This document shows, in pieces, positions 1 through 6,310 of a stretch of DNA of 8,852 bases (positions within the stretch are counted from its first letter, which is position 1; every line of letters begins with the position of its first letter). The notes under the pieces were generated by a model. The model was not told the DNA's origin. It saw only the letters and a list, made by a program, of their open reading frames with translations, and searched no databases. The stretch comes from Clostridia bacterium. GTDB lineage: Bacteria; Bacillota; Clostridia; Christensenellales; HGM11417. The position numbers were made by a program, and so were the translations under genes. The stretch spans positions 1-8,852 of the forward strand of contig JAFQWR010000054.1 in NCBI GenBank assembly GCA_017407365.1, given 5' to 3'.

Positions 1-57
1 ATCAAGTGTGGCGTATGTATGGAATCGTGCAAATTCGGCGCGATCATTAAAAAGTAA
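1..57 (+). CDS. NuoF/HndC-like hydrogenase flavoprotein subunit, C-terminal end (5' truncated)
   Basis: Only the last 18 codons and the TAA stop (55-57) lie in the window. The visible tail contains C-x2-C-x3-C followed by KFGAI, which fits cysteines two to four of a [4Fe-4S] ferredoxin motif whose first cysteine would fall just before base 1. This kind of C-terminal ferredoxin end is typical of the HndC/HydB subunit of NAD(P)-linked and electron-bifurcating [FeFe]-hydrogenases, which binds FMN and NAD(P) and passes electrons to the catalytic subunit. The next gene is exactly that catalytic subunit. The Shine-Dalgarno of the next gene (56-63) overlaps this stop codon, which suggests translational coupling within an operon. 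The family assignment rests on the tail plus context; a different ferredoxin-ending protein cannot be excluded. Confidence 0.75.
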   Translation: MKCGVCMESCKFGAIIKK

Positions 58-73
58 GGAGGTCGTGTAATTT

Positions 74-1807
74 ATGGTGAATTTAAAAATTAACGGTATT
101 GCGGTCACCGCAGAAAATGGCATGACCATTTTAGAAGCCGCCCGCAGTGCAGGAATTCGCATTCCTACCCTGTGCTACTTGAAGGAAATCAACCAGATTG
201 GCGCATGCAGAATGTGTATGGTTGAGGTTAAGGGTGCAAGAAGCCTTGTAGCCGCTTGCGTATACCCCGTAAATGAGGGCATGGAGGTCTTCACCGATAC
301 CGAAAAGGTTATCAAGAGCCGTAAGACCACCCTCGAGCTGATCTTATCCGATCATAACAAGAGCTGTCTTTCCTGTGTTCGCTCCGGTAATTGCGAGCTG
401 CAGGCTCTTTCTCAGGAATACGGCTGTGATGCAACCCGTTTCATTGGCGAAACCAGCTACTACGAAAAGGATACGTCCACCGTATATCTGCAACGCGACA
501 ACACCAAGTGTATTCTTTGCCGCCGTTGCGTAGCTGCTTGTAACGCTCGTCAGGAGGTTGCTGTTATCGGTGCCAACGCACGTGGCTTCGACACCCATAT
601 CGCTTGCGCATTCGAGCAACCCCTTTCTTCCGTTCCTTGCGTAGCCTGCGGTCAGTGTATCAATGTTTGCCCCACCGGTGCTCTCACCGAGAAGGACGAT
701 ACTCAGGCAGTATTCGATGCTCTGCGTGATCCCGAAAAATACGTAGTAGTTGCTCCCGCTCCCGCAGTTCGTGCTGCTTTGGGCGAGGAATTCGGTATGC
801 CCATCGGCACCAACGTAGAAGGTAAAATGGTTACCGCTATGCGTCGCCTTGGCTTCAATCAGGTGTTTGACATCAACTTTGCGGCAGACCTCACCATCAT
901 GGAAGAGGGCACGGAGTTCATCCAGCGTCTTTCCGAGGGTGGCGTTCTTCCCATGATCACCAGCTGCTCGCCCGGTTGGGTTAAATTCTGCGAGCATTAC
1001 TTCCCCGAAATGACGGAAAATCTTTCTACCTGCAAATCGCCCATGCAGATGTACGGTGCAGTAGTTAAGACGTATTTCGCAGAGAAGAACGGCTTAGATC
1101 CCAAGAATATCGTAGTAGTAGGCGTTATGCCCTGTACTGCTAAGAAGTTCGAAAAGGGCAGAGCAGATCAGAGTGCTGCAGGTGTTCCCGACGTAGATTA
1201 CGTTATCACCACCCGTGAATTTGCACGTATGGTTAAAAAAGCAGGCATCATGTTCAATGCACTTCCCGAAGGCGAATTCGACGCTCCTCTCGGTATCTAC
1301 ACCGGTGCAGGTCTTATCTTCGGTGCATCCGGCGGCGTAATGGAAGCAGCGCTTCGTACCGTTGTTGAGGTTGTTGATAAGAAGACGCTCGAAAATCTCG
1401 ATTTCACCGAGGTTCGTGGCATGGAAGGCATCAAGGAAGCTTCCTACGTTGTAGGCGGCAAAGAGGTTAAGGTTGCTGTTGCAAGCGGTCTTTCCAATGC
1501 AAGAAAGCTTCTTGAGGCTGTTAAAGCAGGTGAGCGTGAATATCACTTCATCGAGATCATGTGCTGTCCCGGCGGTTGCGTAAACGGTGGCGGTCAGCCC
1601 ATTCAGCCTGCAGACGTTATGAACAACGAAGATGTTCGTAGCCTGCGCGCTAAGGTTCTTTATGAGGCAGATAAGGGCCTTCCCGTACGTAAATCGCACG
1701 AGAATGCAGCTGTTCAGCAGCTCTACACCGAGTACCTCGGCGAGCCCGGCAGCCACAAGGCACACCACATTCTGCACACCACCTATGTAAAACGTGGCCG
1801 CAAATAA
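74..1807 (+). CDS. hydA: [FeFe]-hydrogenase catalytic subunit, HndD/HydA type
   Basis: Cytoplasmic enzyme of 577 residues that reduces protons to H2 or the reverse, using electrons from NAD(P)H and probably ferredoxin through the upstream flavoprotein subunit. Domains in order: an N-terminal [2Fe-2S] ferredoxin domain (C34, C45, C48, C62); a His-Cys3 [4Fe-4S] site (H94, C98, C101, C107); two [4Fe-4S] sites (C146, C149, C152, C156 and C189, C192, C195, C199); then the H-cluster domain with loop L1 TSCSPGW (296-302), loop L2 MPCTAKKFE (C354) and loop L3 CCPGGCVNGGGQP (C498, C502). Length and domain order match HndD. The start has a perfect Shine-Dalgarno AAGGAGGT at 56-63, ten bases before the ATG. 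L1 has serine at 299 where CpI has a cysteine ligand, and L3 has an extra cysteine at 497. Its codon use (many CGT, GTT, GTA, GCT) looks more biased than that of the neighbours, as in highly expressed genes. Function is secure; bifurcation versus simple NAD(P) linkage is inference. Confidence 0.96.
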   Translation: MVNLKINGIAVTAENGMTILEAARSAGIRIPTLCYLKEINQIGACRMCMVEVKGARSLVAACVYPVNEGMEVFTDTEKVIKSRKTTLELILSDHNKSCLSCVRSGNCELQALSQEYGCDATRFIGETSYYEKDTSTVYLQRDNTKCILCRRCVAACNARQEVAVIGANARGFDTHIACAFEQPLSSVPCVACGQCINVCPTGALTEKDDTQAVFDALRDPEKYVVVAPAPAVRAALGEEFGMPIGTNVEGKMVTAMRRLGFNQVFDINFAADLTIMEEGTEFIQRLSEGGVLPMITSCSPGWVKFCEHYFPEMTENLSTCKSPMQMYGAVVKTYFAEKNGLDPKNIVVVGVMPCTAKKFEKGRADQSAAGVPDVDYVITTREFARMVKKAGIMFNALPEGEFDAPLGIYTGAGLIFGASGGVMEAALRTVVEVVDKKTLENLDFTEVRGMEGIKEASYVVGGKEVKVAVASGLSNARKLLEAVKAGEREYHFIEIMCCPGGCVNGGGQPIQPADVMNNEDVRSLRAKVLYEADKGLPVRKSHENAAVQQLYTEYLGEPGSHKAHHILHTTYVKRGRK

Positions 1808-1833
1808 TTGCACGGCTGCAAAAGCATAAAAAT

Positions 1834-1864
1834 AAAGGGTTACCAAGCACGGTAACCCTTTTTT
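1834..1864. terminator. Bidirectional intrinsic terminator between hydA and cca
   Basis: An 11-bp perfect stem is formed by AAAGGGTTACC (1834-1844) and GGTAACCCTTT (1851-1861) around a 6-base loop. A T run follows on the plus strand. On the minus strand the hairpin is followed by TTTATTTTTATG, so it can also end cca transcription, whose stop lies 24 bases away. It separates two convergent genes. Confidence 0.9.
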
Positions 1865-1887
1865 ATATGCAATCGTATATGTTAATG

Positions 1888-3249
1888 CTATTTGGCAGAG
1901 GAGGCAATGCCGTCAAGCCATTTTTTGGTTAAGGCAATACATCCTTTCACAGTATTTTGTTTTGGATGATTGGCAAAATGCAGTAACAGATATTGTAATG
2001 CCTCGCTTGTTCTTTCGGGCGGTAACCCCGTTGCGCTTTGCAGCTCGTAGCCGCTTACGGCAAGCTCTCGCAAGCTGAAGGGCACTCCTTCTGTCTTCAT
2101 TTTTTCTCTTAATGCAGTAAACCGCAAAACAGTTGGGCTTGTATCGGTCATATATCCGCATCCCATGTAGTCTGCCTGCTTCAATAAAAGCAAGGCGTCC
2201 GTGTAGGCGGCGTTTTTTACAAGAAATTTTCTCAGCTTTCGCTCAGACGTTTTTCCGTCCATATCATACATATGAAGCTTTATCAGCATACAGATAAAGG
2301 AAACGTCCTTTTTGGGTAGAAGAAGGTCATTGCGCAGTATATTCTGTGCCATTTTTGCACCTTCCTTATCATGTGCGGCAAATTTTCCCGTGCTATACAG
2401 CATCTTGGGCTTTGCGATATCGTGCAACAAAGCGGCGTATCGAACGGAGGGATGCGAAAACCTTACCGTTTCAAGAATGTGTGTCAGTACGTCGTAACGA
2501 TGGAAATCCTTTCTTTGGTTTAAGCCGTCCCCCTCCTGCAATGCAGGAATAATTGCAAACAAAAGCCCCATTTCCTTCATCAGATACAGCGCTTCGGCGT
2601 GCAGCGCTCTTCCCTTTGTTAACGCAGGATATTTTTGGTCTGCGTGCAGGATTTTATCAAATTCATCCGTAATTCGTTCCTTTGCAAGAAGAGGTACCTG
2701 ATTTATCAGGTTTTTTGCCGCAGATAAGGCGCTTGGTTCTATTGTAAATCCGAGCTGAGCGGCAAAGCGGACCATACGCAAAATGCGCAACGGGTCAAAT
2801 AAAAAAACAGAGGAGGGCTCCTTAACGGTGCGGATTGTTTTTGAGATGATATCCTCATATCCGTTCAGAGGGTCAATCAGCTCTCCCGTTAGTGCGTTTG
2901 CATAAATTGCGTTTACAGTAAAATCTCTTCTCAGGGCATCCGCCTTAATCATTTCATAATCCGTGGCTTCCTTTGGTAGCTTTGACTGAAAGGAGGTGTA
3001 TTCAAACGATTCTCCCGATACAGTATCCTTGATGAGGGCGGTATTCATACGCGGGAGAATTTCTCTGGGAATAAAGCTGCTGCCTTGAAGAGATGCGGTA
3101 AATTCCTCAACGGATTGTACGCCGCAGATATCCGTATCCGCAGGCGGCTCGCCCAAAAGGGTGTTACGCACATATCCGCCTGTAACATAAATAGGGTTTT
3201 GTACGGTTTTGGATAGATTTTGTAATACAGAGTTGATAGAAATATGCAT
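1888..3249 (-). CDS. cca: CCA-adding tRNA nucleotidyltransferase with HD domain
   Basis: Adds or repairs the 3' CCA end of tRNAs from CTP and ATP, in the cytoplasm. The 453-residue product has the class II nucleotidyltransferase core: GGYVRN (24-29) and the metal-binding DTD (38-40), then RRDFTVNA (107-114), DPLRILRMVRFAAQLGF (142-158) and the neck-type ERITDEFDKI (181-190). An HD domain follows (H240, H247, H266-D267, H283-D284), and a C-terminal region with LAVSGYEL typical of Cca tails. The GG-x-V-R motif ends in N29 where D is more usual. The ATG at 3249 was chosen because a GAGGGG Shine-Dalgarno lies just upstream and the conserved core begins soon after. The frame stays open to 3390, but those 47 extra residues look non-coding and would run across the dagK promoter and start. 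The stop is TAG. A plain poly(A) polymerase is the only serious alternative and is less likely in this phylum. Confidence 0.93.
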   Translation of the reverse strand: MHISINSVLQNLSKTVQNPIYVTGGYVRNTLLGEPPADTDICGVQSVEEFTASLQGSSFIPREILPRMNTALIKDTVSGESFEYTSFQSKLPKEATDYEMIKADALRRDFTVNAIYANALTGELIDPLNGYEDIISKTIRTVKEPSSVFLFDPLRILRMVRFAAQLGFTIEPSALSAAKNLINQVPLLAKERITDEFDKILHADQKYPALTKGRALHAEALYLMKEMGLLFAIIPALQEGDGLNQRKDFHRYDVLTHILETVRFSHPSVRYAALLHDIAKPKMLYSTGKFAAHDKEGAKMAQNILRNDLLLPKKDVSFICMLIKLHMYDMDGKTSERKLRKFLVKNAAYTDALLLLKQADYMGCGYMTDTSPTVLRFTALREKMKTEGVPFSLRELAVSGYELQSATGLPPERTSEALQYLLLHFANHPKQNTVKGCIALTKKWLDGIASSAK

Positions 3250-3265
3250 AAGCCCCTCAAAACGA

Positions 3266-3294
3266 TTGAAATTATATTGATTTTTATGTATAAT
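3266..3294 (+). promoter_or_regulatory. Sigma-A type promoter of the dagK gene
   Basis: TTGAAA (3266-3271), a 17-bp spacer and a consensus TATAAT (3289-3294). Transcription should begin near 3301, giving a leader of about 22 bases that carries the GAGGT ribosome site at 3311-3315. Confidence 0.82.
3271..3276 (-). promoter_or_regulatory. Possible -10 element of the cca gene
   Basis: Read on the minus strand this is TATAAT, and it would place the cca transcription start about 15 bases before its ATG. No good -35 is visible at 17-18 bp (TCTCTA at best), so the call is weak. The element lies inside the spacer of the dagK promoter. Confidence 0.3.
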
Positions 3295-3322
3295 AGAGAT
3301 ATAAGAATCTGAGGTAATTGTT

Positions 3323-4207
3323 ATGATACATATTATTTTGAATCCTGTTGCAGGTAAAGGCAAAGCCAAGAAAAACGAGGGGGACCTCATTGGCTTTTTA
3401 ACTGAGCGTCGGGTGGAATATAAGCTATATCATTCTCTGCACGTTGGACACGCGGCAGAGCTTGCGCGGGAAATTACCGAAAATTGCAAGGATGAATTCT
3501 GTGAGCTCGTTTGTGTAGGTGGCGACGGCACTCTTCACGAGGTAGTATCCGGTATTGCCGACCCTGCCAAGGTAAAGCTCGGATTGATTCCGTTTGGCAC
3601 GGGTAACGATTTTGCCAAGGCTTGCAAGCTTCCCATTAAAAATGTGGTAGAGGGAATGCGCTTTATCTTAGATCATGAAGCAAAGCCCACCGATTATATT
3701 TTACTTAACGACACACGAAGCATCAATGTCGTGGGTATGGGTATTGACGTGGACGTTTTAGAGCGTTGTGCAAAGGCGAAAATCTTCAAGGGTAAAATCG
3801 GCTATTATATCTCGCTCATCGCCTCTCTGTTCAAATTCCGTTGGAATAAGTATCAGGTTCGTATCGACGGCGGAGAAGAGGTTTTTCATTCTGCCATGAT
3901 CACCGCAGTCTGCAACGGCAATTACTTCGGTGGCGGTATGAATATGTCACCCGAATCGGTGTTGGATGACGGCGTTCTGAACGTTGTGATTGTAAATGAA
4001 ATGAAAAAATCCCGTATGCCCGGTATCTTTATGGGCTTTATGAAGGGAAAAATCCTGGAATACGATGTCACTACCCAATACAAATGCAAAGAGGTGGAAT
4101 TCATCACGGACGCAAAGCCTGTAATCAATGCGGACGGAGAATTGATCCACGGTCAGAATTTCAAATGCCGTATTGTTCCCAAGGGCATATTGATGTACCG
4201 TGCATAA
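3323..4207 (+). CDS. dagK: DagK/YegS-family diacylglycerol or lipid kinase
   Basis: Soluble or peripheral lipid kinase of 294 residues, probably ATP-dependent phosphorylation of diacylglycerol released in membrane and lipoteichoic acid turnover. Family features visible: NPVAGKGKA near the N-terminus (7-15), the nucleotide-binding GGDGT (66-70), PFGTGNDFA (90-98), and the C-terminal beta-sandwich signature NGNYFGGGMNMSP (198-210) with DDG (215-217) and NADGE (269-273). Length is close to Bacillus DagK (about 300 residues). The ATG is preceded by GAGGT at 3311-3315, seven bases upstream, behind a strong promoter. It stands alone between divergent cca and convergent hpt, so the context gives no substrate. 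The family includes kinases of other lipids (sphingoid, phosphatidylglycerol), so the family call is firm and the exact substrate is inferred. Confidence 0.88.
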   Translation: MIHIILNPVAGKGKAKKNEGDLIGFLTERRVEYKLYHSLHVGHAAELAREITENCKDEFCELVCVGGDGTLHEVVSGIADPAKVKLGLIPFGTGNDFAKACKLPIKNVVEGMRFILDHEAKPTDYILLNDTRSINVVGMGIDVDVLERCAKAKIFKGKIGYYISLIASLFKFRWNKYQVRIDGGEEVFHSAMITAVCNGNYFGGGMNMSPESVLDDGVLNVVIVNEMKKSRMPGIFMGFMKGKILEYDVTTQYKCKEVEFITDAKPVINADGELIHGQNFKCRIVPKGILMYRA

Positions 4208-4224
4208 AGAATAACAATAAAAGT

Positions 4225-4255
4225 AAAGCAAGGCTGGTTGAAGCCTTGCTTTTTT
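4225..4255. terminator. Bidirectional intrinsic terminator between dagK and hpt
   Basis: An 11-bp perfect stem, AAAGCAAGGCT (4225-4235) and AGCCTTGCTTT (4242-4252), encloses a 6-base loop and is followed by Ts on the plus strand. On the minus strand the stem is followed by ACTTTTATTG, also T-rich. It begins just beyond the hpt stop (4258-4260), so it should serve both convergent genes. Confidence 0.88.
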
Positions 4256-4257
4256 CA

Positions 4258-4803
4258 TTATTCCTTATCCTCGTACAATTCATGCTTCAATATGCCGATT
4301 TCAGGCAGATTACGGAAGCGCTCTGCAAAATCAAGACCGTATCCGACCACAAATTCGCTGTTTAACTCAAAGCCGATATATTCGGGCGTAAGATCTGCCT
4401 TGCGCCTTTTTTGCTGATTCAGCAGGGTGCAAACGGAAATAGAGCGAGGCTTGCGGGTTTGAAGGTATTTTTTCAGATACGAGATGGTAAGACCGGAGTC
4501 GATAATATCTTCCACGATAATAACGTCACGATCGGATATATCGCAGGAAAGATCCTTTTTAATTACGATATTTCCGGAGGAGTTGACCGAAGAGCCGTAG
4601 CTGCTGACCATGATAAAGTCAAGCTCTACGTGCGTTTCAATGGCACGGACCAAGTCAGCAAAAAAGATGCAGGAGCCCTTCAACAGACAAATGAGCAGAG
4701 GAAACTTCCCCTCGTAGTCCTTTGTGATCTGTGCGCCAAGCTCATTTACACGCTGCTGCAAATCTGCTCTTGTGTACAGGATTTTTTCAAGATCTTGATA
4801 CAT
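4258..4803 (-). CDS. hpt: Hypoxanthine phosphoribosyltransferase
   Basis: Purine salvage enzyme of 181 residues that joins hypoxanthine (and usually guanine) to PRPP to give IMP or GMP, in the cytoplasm. Visible motifs are LKGS (41-44) for the pyrophosphate loop, SSYGSS (67-72) on the flexible loop, the PRPP-binding VEDIIDSG (97-104), and the C-terminal GYGLDFAERFRNLP (154-167), which is characteristic of bacterial Hpt. Length matches the family. The ATG (4801-4803) follows an ATGAGGT ribosome site five bases upstream. The gene lies 47 bases downstream of tilS on the same strand with no terminator between them, so tilS-hpt is probably one operon, an arrangement well known in Firmicutes. No ftsH follows, unlike in Bacillus subtilis. 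Confidence 0.95.
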   Translation of the reverse strand: MYQDLEKILYTRADLQQRVNELGAQITKDYEGKFPLLICLLKGSCIFFADLVRAIETHVELDFIMVSSYGSSVNSSGNIVIKKDLSCDISDRDVIIVEDIIDSGLTISYLKKYLQTRKPRSISVCTLLNQQKRRKADLTPEYIGFELNSEFVVGYGLDFAERFRNLPEIGILKHELYEDKE

Positions 4804-4850
4804 AAAAACCTCATTGGTATTTGTTCGCCTATCGGGCGTAGTGAACGGTT

Positions 4851-6158
4851 TTAAGATAAATTAACGCAGACGATCTGCGAGGAGGAGCTGTCGATTTTTA
4901 CCTGATCGGCAACACCAAATCCTACGACAAGATACACTCTGCTTCCGCACGCAAGCACGGGAATTTCGCTCCGCAGCCGGGCAGAAATCTTACGGTCTGT
5001 GAAGTAATCACTGAGTAATTTATCCTTTGAATTACAGGGCGTAAAACGGTCGTTATTCTGCGGATTTCTCCATATTGCATTTTGTGGTAGCTTTTTAAGG
5101 TCAAAAAACCACTTATTTTTGCACGAAAGGTCTGCTGTGAGTGTTTGCTCGACTTGAATAATACCGCGATTTACAGATAGCGAATGCAGGCTGAAAGGAG
5201 CGAGCAGAGGATCGGGGCATCTCTTCTTTTCCAATACGATGCTTCCGTATTCCTTCCACGCAACAAGCCCGTTCGTAAGCTGAACGCTCTTTCCCGTTTG
5301 CGCTTCTATCAGCGAGCGGATGCCGTTAATATGTGCTTGCTCCAGATTGTTTACCGCACCAAGCAAAGAGGCAATATAAAAAATGCATTCCGAAAAGAGA
5401 GCCGGGTGAAGGTCAACCGAAAAGGCGTATGCCTGCTCACCCATCTGAGTTACTTCTTTTTTTGCCTGCTCCGTAAGATATGCCTGAGCGGAGGCAATTC
5501 TTTCACCAAACCCGGAAAGCGCATTTTTTACATTGGGGTAGCGGGTTTCCAGAAGCGGAAGCACCTGCTTTCGGATAAAGTTCCGTGTATAGTTGACATC
5601 GTCGTTTGTTTCGTCATGCACAAAGCAAAGTCCGTTTTCGTGCGCGTATGTTTCAATCTCTTTTCTCGACACGTGAATAAGTGGCCGTATAATTTTTCCT
5701 CTACACAAGGGAATGCCCTGTACGCCGTTTGTGCCTGCGCCTCTCAGCAGGTGCATCAGAATGCTTTCGGCATTGTCATCGCTGTTGTGAGCCGTTGCAA
5801 CAAAATCAACGGTGCCCTCGCCGAGTAATCTATCGATATGCTCATAGCGGAGCTCTCTTGCTGTTTGCTCAATGCCCTTACCGCGCGATGCCGCCTCTGC
5901 GGGTACGTTAAGCTCATAGAAAAACAACGGTAAGCCGTATTTTTCTGCAAGCTCCTTTACAAATACAGAATCCCTCACAGAGCCCTCGCCTCTGATTCCA
6001 TGCTCAAAGTTGAGTACGGAAAGCTGAAGAGGGTAGCTTTGCTGCAAGGCAAAAAGAGCGTGCAAAAGGCATACGGAATCGATGCCGCCACTAACGGCGA
6101 CAGCGACGCGTGCGCCCGGTTGAACATGACATGCTTGTAGCATTGCTGAGATTTCCAT
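4851..6158 (-). CDS. tilS: tRNA(Ile)-lysidine synthetase
   Basis: Converts cytidine 34 of the CAU-anticodon tRNA-Ile to lysidine with ATP and lysine, so that the tRNA reads AUA and is charged with isoleucine; essential in most bacteria. The 435-residue product has the PP-loop SGGIDS (23-28), HNSDDNAESILMHLLRGAG (124-142), RPLIHVSRKEIE (158-169) and DETNDDVNYTRNFIR (182-196), all in the catalytic N-terminal domain. The C-terminal TilS substrate-binding domain follows (about 350-420), with NNDRFTP and KLLSDYF. The frame is open to 6467, but the upstream 103 residues look non-coding and overlap the spoIIE start. The ATG at 6158 gives the expected N-terminus. It has no Shine-Dalgarno, and a good promoter ends only seven bases before it, so the transcript may be leaderless. 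A start at Met6 is possible but also lacks a ribosome site. Confidence 0.94.
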   Translation of the reverse strand: MEISAMLQACHVQPGARVAVAVSGGIDSVCLLHALFALQQSYPLQLSVLNFEHGIRGEGSVRDSVFVKELAEKYGLPLFFYELNVPAEAASRGKGIEQTARELRYEHIDRLLGEGTVDFVATAHNSDDNAESILMHLLRGAGTNGVQGIPLCRGKIIRPLIHVSRKEIETYAHENGLCFVHDETNDDVNYTRNFIRKQVLPLLETRYPNVKNALSGFGERIASAQAYLTEQAKKEVTQMGEQAYAFSVDLHPALFSECIFYIASLLGAVNNLEQAHINGIRSLIEAQTGKSVQLTNGLVAWKEYGSIVLEKKRCPDPLLAPFSLHSLSVNRGIIQVEQTLTADLSCKNKWFFDLKKLPQNAIWRNPQNNDRFTPCNSKDKLLSDYFTDRKISARLRSEIPVLACGSRVYLVVGFGVADQVKIDSSSSQIVCVNLS

Positions 6159-6165
6159 AGGTATT

Positions 6166-6194
6166 ATTATATAGCAAAACGGCAGGAATGTAAA
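6166..6194 (-). promoter_or_regulatory. Sigma-A type promoter of tilS-hpt, apparently leaderless
   Basis: On the minus strand, TTTACA (6194-6189), a 17-bp spacer and TATAAT (6171-6166). Only seven bases separate the -10 from the tilS ATG (6158-6156), so the predicted +1 is the A of the start codon or the base before it. A TG-C lies just upstream of an overlapping TATATA, which could act as an extended -10. Confidence 0.72.
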
Positions 6195-6235
6195 GTGTTT
6201 GAGGGGTAAAATAGAAAATAGGGATTTTTTTCGTA

Positions 6236-6242
6236 TTCGACA
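6236..6242 (-). promoter_or_regulatory. Spo0A box (0A box) upstream of spoIIE
   Basis: TTCGACA on the plus strand is the exact reverse complement of the Spo0A core site TGTCGAA, and the minus strand extends it as TTTTGTCGAATA. It lies at about -50 to -44 relative to the predicted spoIIE start point, immediately upstream of the -35 element, where Spo0A~P activates sigma-A promoters such as those of spoIIG and spoIIE in Bacillus. Confidence 0.75.
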
Positions 6243-6246
6243 AAAG

Positions 6247-6279
6247 TTGAAGCTCTTTTTACATTTTCGGTGGTATAAT
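6247..6279 (+). promoter_or_regulatory. spoIIE promoter with a long 21-bp spacer
   Basis: TTGAAG (6247-6252) and TATAAT (6274-6279) are separated by 21 bp. No reasonable -35 is present at the usual 17 bp (AGCTCT there). Spo0A-dependent sigma-A promoters in Bacillus have such long spacers and need the activator. Predicted start point is near 6286, giving a leader of about 25 bases. Confidence 0.75.
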
Positions 6280-6310
6280 GCGCTAAGAATAAAACGCAAG
6301 GAGAAGAAGG

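Noticed and set aside
355..685. The four iron-sulfur sites as signs of a NuoG-type complex I subunit.
   Set aside because: The N-terminal cluster domains are shared with NuoG, but the H-cluster loops L1 to L3 from residue 296 on identify a hydrogenase.
344..1850. Long minus-strand open frames opposite hydA (217, 250 and 66 residues).
   Set aside because: They are antisense shadows of a strongly codon-biased gene, with no recognisable domain or ribosome site.
3250..3390. Upstream extension of the cca frame (47 more residues).
   Set aside because: The extension crosses the dagK promoter and start, has low-quality composition, and the ATG at 3249 has its own ribosome site and the expected N-terminus.
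4084..4365. A 93-residue plus-strand frame across the dagK end and the terminator.
   Set aside because: It runs through the dagK coding end and the terminator hairpin, and is opposite hpt; no start signal or domain.
4822..4845. Small hairpin (CGCC-TATCG-GGCG with flanking GTT/AAC) between tilS and hpt.
   Set aside because: The stem is only four perfect base pairs with a bulge and no T run, so neither a terminator nor a known regulatory RNA can be supported.
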